Assembly: GCA_949357655.1 (NCBI GenBank)
Contig: CASHTG010000015.1
Coordinates: forward strand, 3,534,001 to 3,598,000
Source of the DNA: Parascedosporium putredinis
Lineage: Eukaryota; Ascomycota; Sordariomycetes; Microascales; Microascaceae
Direction: 5' to 3'
Length of the DNA: 64,000 nt
Positions 11,944-23,577 of the stretch are shown here, one piece after another; positions within the stretch are counted from its first letter, which is position 1; every line of letters starts with the position of its first letter. Position numbers and translations under genes: made by a program. Under the pieces are notes generated by a model. The model had not been told where the DNA came from, searched no databases, and saw nothing but the letters and a program-made list of their open reading frames with translations.

Positions 11944-12234
11944 TTAGGTGGGCATGGTAACAAGTCGAGGACAGAAAGGACATAGACTCGAGGACGTTGG
12001 CTCGAAGAAGTTGGACAATTGGAGGATTGCTCCTACCTCATCGTTCTGTGATAGGAGTGTTGTCTGCAGTGTGATGCAATGTTTGACGGAAGCATCGAGG
12101 CTTGATCTTTCCTTCTCTAGCAAGGCTCCTACCTTATAGGATGGGTTGTAAAAGTAGGCGAGGGTAGATTTGATGTGCCTTGGATCTACGATGGCTTCAT
12201 ATAGGTCTCTATATGACTGAAGATTATCTTGCAC
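11944..12234 (-). CDS. Uncertain small ORF
   Basis: A 96-codon frame starting MQDNLQSYRDLYEAIVDPR, of ordinary globular composition, with no intron signals required. I recognise no family and there is no independent support such as a clear promoter. It may be chance or part of a kinase leader. Confidence 0.15.
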   Translation of the reverse strand: MQDNLQSYRDLYEAIVDPRHIKSTLAYFYNPSYKVGALLEKERSSLDASVKHCITLQTTLLSQNDEVGAILQLSNFFEPTSSSLCPFCPRLVTMPT

Positions 12235-12520
12235 ATTTCCACAAACTCAGCTCTAGAGGTACATGTACGTTCTGAGCCAATGTAGGCGGTAGACTAGGGA
12301 ATACAGCGTACTAGATGCACACCTCGCGTAGAGAAAGGCAACTGTGAATACAGATAAGAAGCTCCTGACTGAAAGTAATATCTTATCTAGTTCTCTAGTC
12401 TAGGTTGGGACCCTAAGATAAATGAATGTACCTGATGCTATATAAAGGGGAGGAGCACGACTTATAAACTCCATGTTATGGGGGTATCGACCCCAAGGGC
12501 AAAAAGTAAAGAGACCAAGA

Positions 12521-12556
12521 AACGCCAACGCCAACGCCAACGCCAACGCCAATGCC
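12521..12556. repeat. Hexanucleotide tandem repeat (AACGCC)6
   Basis: Five perfect AACGCC units are followed by one AATGCC. On the minus strand it reads as GGCGTT units. It lies 194 bases downstream of the ricin-B-like gene stop, so it is probably in or near that gene's 3' flank. Confidence 0.9.
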
Positions 12557-12749
12557 TTGCGGGGTAGTAATTGTAGAGGTAAGAAAAAAACGCTGATGCA
12601 TGTACGAAACAATAGGACCAATTGTGAGTCTGTTTGGGTGTGAGGGTATGTCACGGAAAGGCATGAGGATTTCTTGCGAGGGGTGCTCGATTGCCCCTCC
12701 TCGTGATGCCCTTTCTCACGGGCCTCTCGCCGCGGACCCTGGACACAAA

Positions 12750-13883
12750 TCAAATGTAATTGCTGTTCTTCCCTTCTTCTATCGGCTTCAGCTTCGGAAA
12801 GCGCATTTGCTTCAGTCCTTGAACAGCTGTTGGGGTCGCTATGATAGAAGTCGGTCGGAACACCTCCCCGCCGTACAGCTCCTGAGGGCTTGTGCTTTGC
12901 TGCCAGTCGCTCCCTTTTTCATGGACAATGGCTTCATTTGACCCCAATTCTGAAGGGTAGGGAGATGGAGATGGAGTGTGCCGGGACAAGGAGGGAGTGC
13001 TATAAGGATGTGGCGAATAATAAGGGTATGGGGAGTTGTATATGGGCTTGGAAATGGTAATGGTGCGTTCAGCATCCAGCTTCGCCTTCTTCTTCTTCCG
13101 AAGTATGAAGAAAAGAGCCGCGACGAGCATGAGTACGGCAAGAGCCACTCCGATACCGATGCCTGCAGACGCTGCCGCCGATAAATGCGGAGAGCTTCCC
13201 TCAGAGTCTCCGTTCTGACCCTCGGGTACTTCTCCTGTGGGCGCCGCCGTGTCGGACGATTGCGATCCCTGTCCTGGCGGTGCTGTCTAAGCCCAGAGTT
13301 AGAACTGAGAGTGAACAAGAGGGGTCGATGATGATGATGATTGTTTTCTTACCGCGGACGCTACCGTATAGGAGAAGTTTGGGTCGTCGATAGCGCTGAT
13401 AGAGCTAACGAACCACTTTTGTGCGGGCTGGTACGCCGATGTGTCTATATCGTCGTTCATGAAGATGGGGTTGCCCTTGTGCACATCGAGCCAGTACTTG
13501 GTTCCGTTCTTGACGTTGATGAACCTCTTGGCCGTCGTGCCGTCATCCCACTCAAAGATCTCCCACTTTTGCTCGTCGACATCTTTCGCTGATGCAAGGC
13601 ACACGCCCGTCTTGGCACGGTGAACTTCGTCCTTGTTGTAGCAAACGGCGAGTTGCAGCTGGTTCCCCGCCTTTTGGGATCGCATGTGAAAGCGGTTGGA
13701 GACGTTGTCCTTGGTCGGGATGAACTGCCAGTAGTTTTTATCGTTGCCCTGCATGCGGATTTGGTTTTCCGGCGGGCCGACCACAACGAGGTTGCTATTC
13801 AAGGGCTGGTTGCCGGTGTCGACCCGGGCTTCGCTGAGCTGATACCAGACATTTGGATCAAAGGTCGAGCCCTTGCCTCCCAT
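12750..13883 (-). CDS. Ricin-B-like (beta-trefoil) domain protein with single membrane span
   Basis: About 355 residues. The N-terminal part (roughly residues 10-170) has the spaced aromatic pattern of a ricin-B-type beta-trefoil: NVWYQLSE, NYWQFIP, GNQLQLAVCY, QKWEIFEWDD, KYWLDVHKGNP and QKWFVSSI. No classical signal peptide precedes it. After a Ser/Thr/Pro/Gly linker comes one hydrophobic helix (GIGIGVALAVLMLVAALFFI) directly followed by RKKKKAK, so the trefoil should face outward and the tail inward. The tail is Tyr/Pro/Ser-rich. One intron at 13287-13352 joins VASA to TAPPGQG in phase. Unlike most neighbours the frame is intact. Role unknown; carbohydrate binding at the cell surface or in the secretory pathway is an inference from the fold only. 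Confidence 0.75.
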
Positions 13884-15657
13884 TGTGGAGGAGGATGCTT
13901 GTTGTCAGTTAGGCACGGGTAGGTTGTAATTTGGAGAGTGAGTTCGCTACAGATCCGTGGAGCACTAGAATCGAGCTATCGAAAAGGAAAATCGGTTGGA
14001 CAATTCATGATTGGGAGCAACGAAGATTCGGACGAGGGCCGGGGGACGATATACTTCTACAGGAAAAAAGGAACGTTTCTTATTAGTCTCCAGGCATTAT
14101 TACGGGCACTTAGAGCATGATGTAGAGGCGGACCGACTCCCGACCATCTGAGGGTTCCCGCTCTAGGGTACATTGATGTATGCCCGGCGTCTGGGCGGCC
14201 TAGCCCTTGAATATTGGACTGGGGCATTGTTACCATAGTAGTTGGTAGGAACGCGAGTGTGTGTGGCGTCGCGTGAAGCTTGCTACCAGTGTTTGTGCTG
14301 CCGGTCCCCAAGATCTGATAGCGAGATGTTCCATGAATGGCTGTGGCCAAGCGCGCCGGTTGAATCCTCCGCTCCATCCCGCCTCCGGGTCTCGTGCGTC
14401 CGGTGGGGGCCGTCAGCTAATCCTGAACCTGGCATAGGACGGGCGTCTTTGGAGTTTTTCAACGCTTTCTTATATCTCACTAGGATCTATCGTGATACCG
14501 TTAGAGAAGATGTTTGTTTTTTTCTTCTTCCAAAAGCCTCCTTCTTTTTTTCCTTGCTCACACCATAGCCAAGCGGACAGACGAGGAACTCGATGGAGAA
14601 TGGCACGCAAAGTCTTGACTTCTTTGCAGCAAACCCAAAGGCGGCCGCCGCCAACGTTGGGATTGGGTGGCCAGCTGCGAAGCGAATTGGAAGAGCGGCA
14701 ATCCTGCTTGGCTGGGCTGTGCCGAAACCATGCGCCGAATTTAGAATCGGAGCACCTCAAGTGTTTTCTTGGTAAGGCTGTACCTCTTGAAACAGCGGTA
14801 CAACAATTAATACCTATTGGCTGGGTGGGTTATATCGATGAGCTGCGCCAATTCCAAGACTTGGACAATTTAGTTTGGAACCCATCTCAAGATCAAAAGT
14901 TGGAGGGGACAGCATCTCTGGGGGCGGCGGTGTCTCATCAGACGCGATGCCCTTAATTTATCCACACTTCACTATCCGTCAGGTCAGCCTCGAGATGCGC
15001 CCTGCCGCCCGCATCGCCACAACCTCCCCAAGATGCCATCACCGTCCGTCGGGCGAGGAGGAGGGGCTCTGCATCGTCCGATTTCCACCAAGACCTCCAA
15101 GATCATGCAAAAATCCTACAGATCCTAGACGTGTCGCGAGTGGTGCAACGTCTGAATGCTCAAACTCTTAAAGAATTGCCTCTAGTTTTGGTAGGTAACC
15201 AGTGACGAATAGTCGCTGATCTATTACATCGCGCGGTGTGGTAGGCAGGTACGCCAGTGTGGAATATGTTATCACGGCGGCTAGTCGGGGATCCCTTTTA
15301 CAGAAAGCGCGATGATCAATTGATCTATGGCACGCACATACAAGAACATCTGTTGCCTTGATGTTGGGGCAAAACGTTCATAGATGTTCACCTGTGTTAA
15401 TGGATCCCTCTAGGCTGGATAATGTGGTGGATGAAATTGATGCATTTCGTATTATCGGCCTAATAAGCTATATTCTTTAAACGGGGTGGCGCAATGCTCC
15501 CTCGCCAACGTCCCTCAGGTTGACGATTGAAGCTAATAATTGCTCTCATTGCACATTCACCTACTTCGTAGCAGCCATACGAACACCGGCCCCCAATATC
15601 AACAAACACCAAACCTTGTTTACAACAAACTCCAGAGACCTTCCGCTCGACTCCGAA
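13884..15657. other. Intergenic between ricin-B-like gene and Med6
   Basis: Divergent upstream regions of the two flanking genes. A coding-like but unassigned stretch at 14600-15205 is listed separately; otherwise nothing is recognised. Confidence 0.35.
14600..15205 (+). CDS. Possible unidentified small gene
   Basis: From the ATG at 14600 the frame reads MARKVLTSLQQTQRRPPPTL, then ELEERQSCLAGLCRNHAPNL and a donor-like CTTGGTAAGG near 14770. Downstream, in another frame, a charged helical-looking segment (DFHQDLQDHAKILQILDVSR, then LNAQTLKELPLVLVGNQ) ends at TGA 15203-15205. The two parts could be exons of one gene of about 120-170 residues. I do not recognise the family. Confidence 0.25.
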
Positions 15658-16691
15658 ATGGCCTCCAAAGACCCTCCGCTCGACGAAATCCAATGGCGCT
15701 CCCCGCAGATCGTCGGGGAGATGGGCGGCATCCACTCCAACACCGTCCTCCATTACTTTGCGCGCTCGCCCTTCTTTGAAGAGACTTCGAACAACGCCAT
15801 CGTCACAAACCAAGCCTTCCACAACGCCGGAATGTACCATCTCATCCAAACCCGCGAAGCCTTCGAGGGCCGACTACGCACCATGGCGGGGCTCGAATTC
15901 ATCGTTGCCCAGGAACCCGCCGAGATGGGCCCCGGAATGGGAACCGGCGTCTGGGTCATTCGCAAGCAGACGAGAAAGAAGCGACCGGGAGTCGAGGACG
16001 AGATAACGGTCCATTCTACGTACTTTGTTGTGGGGGAAAACATTTATCAAGCTCCCACCCTAGCGGATATTCTCGTCTCTAGAATTGTTCGTCCGCCTCC
16101 ACTCAGCCCCCTCCTTGCCTTTTCCTTGAGTATTCCACGAGCAGTGAAACGGGTTTAAACTTGCATAGGCTAACTCCACCTTCAGAATACGATTACGGAT
16201 GCCATGAGCAAGATTTTGCCGGCTGCAGATAGCGTACGCACTTGGACGCCCTCTCTTGGACACGTGTACCGTCAACCGTCCGCCACGAATAAGCTAGAAG
16301 ATATTTCCACTGAAAAGTCACCTGCGGCCAAGGAGGAGGGATCCAAGACCAAGGATACATCCCTCGAAACTGAGCTGCAGAGGCTCGCGGAAGAATCCTT
16401 CTTTCGGCATCTCAAGTACGGTGGGGACTACATCGACGAGAGGCCAATCACGGGCCAGCCTGGCAACTTCCATGTTGCCTCGACTGGTCGTATCGAGAAA
16501 CCCGTCAAGCCACCAACTCTTCCCAACAAGGTGGAGGGCATTGGCGGCTTGGGCTTGCCCTCCCCAACTGTCGGCAAACTTGCCAAGGAAGGCAAAAAGG
16601 ACGGAAAGCCCGAGAAGAGCCCCAGGCCACCAAACATGCCCAAACTCAAGCGACGAAAAGCAAGCCGGGCCCTGTATCCCCGACCACTTGA
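15658..16691 (+). CDS. med6: Mediator complex subunit Med6
   Basis: Head-module subunit of Mediator, linking activators to RNA polymerase II in the nucleus. The N-terminus has the family hallmark: LDEIQWRSPQIV, then NTVLHYFARSPFFEETSNN, AFEGRLRTMAGLEFIVAQEP and VWVIRKQTRKK. The second exon gives ITDAMSKILPAADSVRTW. The intron at 16087-16185 has a weak donor (GTTCGT) but a good branch site (GCTAAC) and CAG acceptor, and joins SRI to NTIT in phase. The ATG at 15658 is preferred over an upstream in-frame ATG because family similarity begins there. The literal frame runs to 16743. One A added to the A run at 16656-16659 gives KRRKSKPGPVSPTT and a TGA at 16689-16691, the usual short basic tail. 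About 311 residues, normal for the family. Confidence 0.93.
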
Positions 16692-16953
16692 GGGGACCTT
16701 GTACGCCTTTTATTTGCCCTGCCTATTACGTATCTCTGTGTAGGCTTTTCACCGCTTGGTCAATGTGAGGAGTAGACGAGGGAACAAAACACGCTCGACA
16801 AAAGGAACACAGAGGGAAACATCAGCGGGTGCGTTCTAGCTTGGGGCTCGATCAAATATGCGCGACAGGTACAGCTTCAGAAGACGCCCTTATGACTTGC
16901 TCTACTCATTGCGTGACTAGTCCCTTGATGGATAAGATCGTACCACGCCTCCC

Positions 16954-18113
16954 TCAATTAATTGTATACCCGCCATCAACCGAAAGCGCCGCGCCCTGAA
17001 TATAAGTTGCCTTTGAGCTACACAGGAATAGGACTGCGTCGGCAACCTCTTGGGGCTGGGCCATTCTGCCCATCGGCGCCACGAACATCGCCGGGTCATC
17101 CGGTGGAAGATCCTTGGTCATTGGCGTCTGGACGAGCCCAGGACACACACAGTTTACTCGGATATTATGTTTTGAGTACTGAGGCAAGGAATCATCCGTC
17201 GTTAGCATTGGTGGGATATAAGCCGTTTGCATTCGCGAATCCGCGGGGTCCATATGTACTCACGTCTATGGCATCAGTCTTTGTCAGGCTGACCACGGCA
17301 GCCTTGGACCCGTTGTATGCGGCTTTAACCAGACGCCTTTCGTTAGCGGTTTCCAACACCTTTAAATACGATACAGAGTGGTAGACTAGGATGTAGCTGA
17401 ATCGACATACGAGTTTCGGGTCGACTGACGATCCCGAGGTTGCTTGCAATATTCACCACCGCTCCTCTGTTGCCCGGCCGGCCATCATGGGTGGCAAGTG
17501 GCTCTTGCTTGAGCATGTGCGATATCTCTGCACGCTGAGCGATCCAGAGGCCGCGGTAGTTGATTGTCGTCACATCGTCAAAATCTGCGACGTCGAGCTT
17601 GTGCGACGGGGCCATGCGCCCCATGATACCTGCAAAGAGGAACCTGTTAGACACCCTTGTTCGCAAGGGCAAGATCCCGCGTTGGAGCGAGAAGGGGAAA
17701 GGGGGCCGGGCGTGCCAGCGCAGTTTACGGCATAGTCAATCCTGCCAAGAGCGTGATGAGCTGCGGAGATGGCCAAGTCGATATCCTTTTCATTGCGAGC
17801 GTCAAACTCGAGCTTGAAGACGTGCGCGGCCGGGTCGATTTGCTTGCAGAGCTGGGACGTTTCCTCGAGCCCCTCTGCGTTTCGGTCGAGGAGAGCGATT
17901 CTGCTGCAGCCCTCTTGAATAAAGGAGATGGCTACCTGCCTTCCAATACCTATCACGATAGTAAAGTTAGGTTGCGGGTATAAAAGAACCCGGAGTCTTT
18001 TCACCAAGTGCTTCTGTTTCCGTGTTCAAGGTTGCGTGGTGTGATGCTGGTGTCCATGATGACGTACCCGATGCCGCACCGGTCACGAGAGCGGATCCAG
18101 GGAATAAGGCCAT
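16954..18113 (-). CDS. Short-chain dehydrogenase/reductase (classical SDR)
   Basis: NAD(P)-dependent oxidoreductase of about 260 residues; substrate unknown. Five exons (18113-18068, 17949-17716, 17629-17411, 17322-17264, 17178-16954) join to a full classical SDR: ALVTGAASGIGRQVAISF (TGxxxGxG cofactor motif, split by intron 1), LDRNAEGL after beta-2, YAVNCAGIMG (NAG-type motif), VVNIASNLG (catalytic Ser region), PAYNGSKAAVVSLTKTDAID (YxxxK) and NCVCPGLVQTPMTKDLPP, ending SVDGGYTIN. Every join is in phase and no base correction is needed. Intron 2 (17630-17715) appears to use a GC donor (CTG|GCACGC) with a normal CAG acceptor. The C-terminal PGLVQTPM with an acidic residue in beta-2 suggests NAD preference, which is inference. 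Confidence 0.92.
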
Positions 18114-18717
18114 GTTTCACGGGCACGACCTCAAAGAGAGAACTGATAGAGAAAGAATTTCTGGTAGGACTAGCGGGTGCTAGGTGTATAGCTGATGGAT
18201 ATAAAATCTGCTGCCAAAAAAGAAAAAAAAAAGAAAGCAACAGTTCTACTGCGTCAGGTCTTTCAAGCATCCCCGTGCCTTATTAAGTACCAATAGTTGC
18301 CGGCTCCCAAATAACCCCCGGACCCCGGAGGTGATGGAGAGTAATCGCACATTTCATAGTTTCTGCTCCGCGGAATTTCCAATCTGCATGCGCCCCAAGT
18401 CACACACATGTACCTGAAGAATTGGTGGCGTAAATACAGTCCTTCTGTTTGGCGGGCCACGCCACCTCACCTACTAAGGGGTTATTATACTTCTTCTTCT
18501 TGGGCTGCCCTCATGGCCGGAAATGGCCGAGGACCGGAGCCACGTTGGTTCGATCCCGACGGTAGCGGTGAGAACCCCGGAGGCTTGCTTCTTGCCTTCC
18601 CGCTGCCGATCGCACCTTGGCAAATTTCGAGGGGCGGAAGTGCTAAGTTGCGTGAACGGAAGAGCATGTTCTCTAAACGTTCACGTCAAAGGCCTGGGCT
18701 CTCTGCGGGTTCAAAAC
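18114..18717. other. Intergenic, SDR promoter and PAC3 3' flank
   Basis: No gene seen. A short segment around 18520-18560 resembles tRNA promoter boxes but does not fold as a tRNA (see rejected items). Confidence 0.4.
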
Positions 18718-19238
18718 TCAGAGGACTTGCCGCGCCAGATCAAGTACGTCGAGGAACGCCTCTTGGTCTGGCGTTAGCGATTCCATACCGAGACCGAGAA
18801 CAAGGGTTCGTCGATCCTCGGGGTTCTTCATCGAGATAAAACTGGCTATCTGCGTACCGTACAGGTGTCCCACGGCCTCCCTTTCGCCGTTCCCAGCTCC
18901 CAAGAGCGTCGTTGGAGTTAAGTGAGACCCCGGGACGAAGCCGGAGCGCGAGGAAGGCAGGTGCATTTCAACTGCACCAGCAGGGAGCTGAGGAGAGGTA
19001 CTTGGATCTTGATCCACTTGTCAACACGGTCTGCGGTGGGATAAATGGTCTAGAGAAAAGGCAAATTTTGATGGAGGTGGGAGCGAGCATACCCATTGAG
19101 ATAACCGACCTCCTTGAGAGATGGTGACGAGATACTTGTCTGCAAAGCTCATGGCTACTACTTCAGTAGGAACGCCCTTGACTTTGCCCACAGCCTGTCG
19201 AGACTTGGCCGGGAAAGGCTCCTCTTTACTTGCTCCAT
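18718..19238 (-). CDS. Proteasome assembly chaperone 3 homologue
   Basis: Small chaperone (about 145 residues) acting as part of the Pac3-Pac4 type dimer that guides alpha-ring assembly of the 20S proteasome. Evidence is PFPAKSRQAVGKVKGVPTEV, then FADKYLVTISQGGRLSQW, and in exon 2 IQVPL, GAVEMHLPS, HLTPTTLLGAGNGERE, GHLYGTQIASFI and RRTLVLGLG. The intron at 19008-19092 (GTATGC...AAG) joins SQW to IQVPL in phase. Two base-run defects are inferred. One G missing after the ATG (19235-19236) would join the start at 19238 to the body as MGASKEEPFP. One base missing in the run 18983-18985 joins LLSS to PAGAVEM. It is divergent from Dhr1, with a shared 589-base upstream region. Confidence 0.82.
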
Positions 19239-19827
19239 GCCTGTGTTTGTACTGGTATAAAGCGTGTGATAGTATGCCGCACGCCACGCGAAGTAAAGGG
19301 ATCCGGAATATGGGATTTTGTTTGATGGATGGCTGGAAGGAAGGCTTAGAGATGACCTCAATCTTGCATCACCAGAGAGCTACTGAAAGGTTACAAACCT
19401 AAGCCGAAATGCCTTAATAGCGATAGAAGGAGCTCTGGATCGGCTGGTTAAGCTTGGTGACTTCAAGGCGGTGCTTACATTCTCCAGGCACCTTGGAGCC
19501 AGCGTTGGTGGCCCCGCTGAATTGCCCCACCTTGAAAGTGCCAGTGACCCCAAAGCTCTCCAACAGCTTCTGCCCTCCCCACTCACCGCCTGCCGCATAT
19601 AGGGCGGTGAAGAGTTTGTCCTGGCAAAAAAGTTGTGGAAAGAAGATCCCACCCCAGAGGAATTGGAAAAAAAAGTCAAGGGAGCGCCGCCGAGTTTACC
19701 ACCCACCCTCGAGAACGGGCCATGGGAAAATTGTGAAGTGCCGCCAATCGATCTTCGCCCTCCCTCACCGACTGCGCAATTCCTCCCTCCTCAGTCTATA
19801 TAGTCGTTCGCACCCGTATCGACCAAT
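19239..19827. promoter_or_regulatory. Shared upstream region of PAC3 homologue and Dhr1
   Basis: The two genes point away from each other with 589 bases between start codons, so both promoters must lie here. No TATA box or conserved operator stands out. Confidence 0.5.
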
Positions 19828-22800
19828 ATGGCGAAGAAATTCGTTCCCCGGCAGCGGAAGCACAAGGTGCTCGCCCGGCAGCGAGCGCAAGAAAATGCCA
19901 CCCACGAGGTCGACGACGCCAATGCGCTGGAAATTATCCCCGCCCAAAAACGAGAGTTGGAAGAGCGGAAAGCCAAGATCAAAGAGGAACTCAAGGCTGA
20001 AGGCGTCAAAGTCAGCTCAAGAAAGCAAAGCGCTTGGAGAAGTTTATCGAGAAGAAGATGAGGAAGGAAGAAGGCCGCGTTTTTGCAGAGAAACTCGAAA
20101 AGAGCAAGGTCGATACTACTCTGTTTTCTAGCACCAAAGCTCTTGGCCAAGGAAAGGAGACCAAGAAACAGTCTCTCAGGAGGGCGCTCTTGGAGGAGAG
20201 GGCGGGTATCCAGGACGAATCGCGCCAAGACCTACTTTTCCAGAAGCGAAATTTCGCCCCTGTCCCAGCGGCTACAGAAGAGGATGAAGAGTCTAGTGGA
20301 ACATCCGATGAGGATGAAGAAGTGGAGGATGCCGAGGAAGTACCCAACGCCGCTCTAACAAAACTTTCCGTCTCCAAACCGATCGATACAAGTTCGCACG
20401 AAACCAGTACACCTTTAACGCAGCCCTTGCAGGCAGGATCAGGTCTGAAGAGGCCGTTAGATGTGGATGATGAGGGTCGTCCCGTGCTAAAGAAGAGGCA
20501 AAAACGAGGCGGCGTTGTCACAAAGGTGTCCTTGATCCACCCAGAACGCCAAATTACGCACGAGGACGACTACGAGGAATGGGGTGGGTTTAGCGGCAAT
20601 AGCGAGCAAGATGGCTCTTCGGAAGAAGAAGATTTACTCGACGATGATGAGGGAGAGGACTCTGGAGAATCTGAAGGTGACGAAGAGGACGATTCCGTTG
20701 AAAATGCCGATTCAAGCGACGAGGAAAATACCCACGGCGATAGCGATGGCGAAGAAGATGAGGACAGTGATGAAGATGACGAGGATGATGACGACGATGC
20801 CATGGATGAAGATGATGACGAGGCGGAATCAAGGAAGGCCCGGTCATCGGCCTTCAAGGCATGGGCGCACCAGCAGCGTAATGAAGCGCTTGGATATGCG
20901 CCAGTGTCAGCAACACCCTCGGTGTATGAGATCCCGAAGCCGGAAAACTTCACACCTCGAGGTCCCGAGTCAGATCCCCTACCGAAAGAGCTCTTGCCCA
21001 CCCAAGATACGGAAAGGAAAGCCTTCGCTGTGGCGGTGAAGCGGTCTCCCGAGATCCAGGAAGCTCGGCTCAAATTGCCGGTTGTGGGAGAAGAGCAAAG
21101 GATTATGGAGGCCATCCATAACAATGACACCGTCGTCATCTGTGGTTCCACAGGTTCAGGAAAAACTACACAGATCCCCCAGTTCCTGTTCGAAGCGGGC
21201 TACGGTGCCCCCAACTCCCCAACCTCTGGTATGATTGGTATCACTCAGCCAAGGCGAGTTGCTGCTGTGAGCATGTCGAAGCGTGTGGCCCAGGAGCTTG
21301 GCGAGCACTCCAAGCGCGTAGCTTACCAGATTCGATTTGAAGGCACCGCTGACCCAACCACGGCCATCAAATTCATGACGGATGGTGTGCTGCTTCGCGA
21401 GGTGGCGCAAGATATTTCACTGCGCAAATATTCTGCCATCATCGTCGATGAAGCGCACGAGCGGAGCGTAAACACGGATATCCTGATTGGCATTCTAAGC
21501 CGTGTGATCAAGCTGAGGAGAGAGATGGCGGCCGACGACCCGACAATCAAGCCCCTGAAGCTCATCATCATGTCTGCCACGCTTCGCGTCGACGACATGA
21601 CACAAAACCAAGCCCTCTTCGCTATACCACCTCCCGTAGTGGAGGTGGAGGGCCGCCAGCACCCGGTCACTGTCCATTTTGCGCGCCGCACGCAGGCCGA
21701 CTATGTCGAAGAGGCATTCAAAAAGTGAGCAGGGGCCATCGAAAGCTGCCCCCAGGCGGATTCCTCATCTTCTTGACCGGCCAACACGAGATTATGAGGT
21801 TGAGCAAGCGGCTCAAGGCGGTGTTTTGCAAGGGACAGACCTCTAGCCTTCCCAACGTCAAGATCTCCGCGAGTGAGGCGCCCATGGAAGTGGAGGACGT
21901 TGACTTTGGGGACGTGGACGACCGAAATGACGACGGTGCCTATCTCTCCGAGCCGGAGAGCGACGAAGGCGATGAGGATGAGGAAGATGAATTCGAGATC
22001 GACGAGGACGATACGGAGCCGCCTCCGCTGAAGATGCAAATATTGCCGCTGTACTCCCTCCTCCCCACGCGAGAGCAGCTTCGGGTGTTTGAGGAGCCTC
22101 CAGAGGGTACTAGACAAGTCATCATCGCAACCAACGTTGCAGAAACCAGTTTGACGATACCCGGAACACGCTACGTATTCGACTGCGGGCGGGCCAAGGA
22201 GCGACAATACGATAAGCTAAGCGGTGTTCAAAGCTACGATATCGGCTGGATCAGCAAGGCCAGTGCAAACCAAAGATCGGGTCGTGCGGGCCGCACAGGG
22301 CCAGGCCACTGCTATAGGCTGTATTCCTCGGCCGTCTACGAACGCGACCTACAGCAGTTTACGGATCCCGAACTACTGCGCATGCCAATTGAAGGCGTGG
22401 TACTCCAGCTCAAGGCCATGAACCTGCAACACGTAGTGAACTTCCCGTTCCCCACGCCACCAGACCGGCAAAGCCTAGCCAAGGGCGAGAAGCTCCTTGA
22501 GTACCTCTCTGCACTCTCCCCATCGGGCGCAGTAACGCAGGTTGGCAAGACCATGTCGATGTTCCCCCTTTCCCCACGATTCTCCCGAATTCTCCTCGTC
22601 GGCCACCAGCAAGGCTGCCTGCCGTATACAATCGCCCTCATCGCCGCACTCTCTGTCGCGGAGATCTTTATCCCCGAAAACCAGGCGGTGCCGTCTTTGG
22701 CAGAGAAGGGCGACGACGAAATCCTAACAGCCGCAGATGTGGCAGCGGAAGACAGACAGGTCGCTATCCGCAGAAAGTATAACGCGGTGCATGCCAACTT

Positions 22801-23577
22801 TTGCTCGTTAGATGGCAAGTCAGACGCCATTAAGTTACTACAAGTCGTCGGAGAGTTCGCCCACGACCCCACAGAGGAGTGGTGCGAGACGCACTTTGTG
22901 CGATTCAAGGTTCTCAAGGAGATTCAGCAACTTCGCAGGCAAATTGTGGACCTTCTCAAAGCAAACATTGCCTCGTGCGCGACGCTCAAGTTTGAGGATC
23001 AGCTGAGCCGACCGACGGAGAAGCAAATTATCGCACTCAAGGAGATGGTGGCCGCCGGTTTCATTGACCAGGTTGCGATGCGCGCAGACCTTTTACCACA
23101 TCCGCCCGAGATGTACAGGAAGCCCCGTCGAGCCATTGATGTTCCATACCAGCCTCTGATGCCCATTAGGGAGACTCAAAGGACCCGGCCGACAGCCTTG
23201 TCTACATTCATCCGTCTTCGCCGCTGGCTCACCATAGCACGCAAGAGTGCCCGCCATTCATCATTTACGCGTACCTCCAGAGAGCGTCCACGGGCGGGCT
23301 GGATCTCGATAGGAAGCCCAAAACGAGGATGCACGCACTTACCGATATTTCGGGCCGGGAGCTGGCGGCGCTGGCCAAGGGCACGCCGCTCATCAGCTAC
23401 GGCAAGCCGATCAAGGAGACGCAGCTTCCCAAGGCTGATGACGGTGCGGCGATGAGGGAGTGCTGGGTCGTACCCTACCTCCGTGCGGAGAACGTGGCGG
23501 GATTGGGGTGGCCGTTGCCAGTGGTGAGGCTGAAGCAGAAGAAAGTTCCTGGAAAGGGTTGGCAAGCGGCTAAATGA
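19828..23577 (+). CDS. ecm16: DEAH-box RNA helicase Dhr1/Ecm16 (DHX37), 18S rRNA maturation
   Basis: Nucleolar ATP-dependent RNA helicase of the SSU processome that dislodges U3 snoRNA from pre-18S rRNA. Intronless, about 1250 residues, matching Dhr1 length. The start MAKKFVPRQRKHKVLARQ is followed by a long acidic Ser/Glu/Asp stretch, then the helicase core: GSTGSGKTTQIPQF (I), TQPRRVAAVSM (Ia), DEAHERS (II), SATL (III), LIFLTGQHEI, TNVAETSLTIPG (V) and NQRSGRAGRTGPGHCYRL (VI). An acidic insert before motif V is typical of this subfamily. Helicase-associated and OB-fold regions follow, ending PLPVVRLKQKKVPGKGWQ. Three one-base losses break the frame: A run 20019-20020 (restores SSKKAKRLEKFIEKK), G at 21725 (FKKVSRGHRKLPPGG) and G run 23181-23182 (ETQRDPADSLVYIHPSSP). 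All lie in conserved sequence, which argues for sequencing error. Confidence 0.95.

Larger units (their letters stand above)
11371..12749. other. Intergenic, upstream of the kinase gene
   Basis: This should contain the kinase promoter and the 3' flank of the ricin-B-like gene. A 96-residue minus-strand frame at 11944-12234 has protein-like composition but no known domain. A hexamer repeat at 12521-12556 is listed separately. Confidence 0.4.

Noticed and set aside
18481..18565. tRNA gene suggested by TGGCCGAGG and GGTTCGATCCC boxes
   Set aside because: The T arm can pair, but the two boxes are only about 24 bases apart, leaving no room for an anticodon arm, and no 5' acceptor strand pairs with GGTAGCG.
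16954..19238. Co-transcribed SDR and proteasome-chaperone pair
   Set aside because: Both lie on the minus strand, but 604 bases separate them and there is no shared function. Fungal genes are normally monocistronic.
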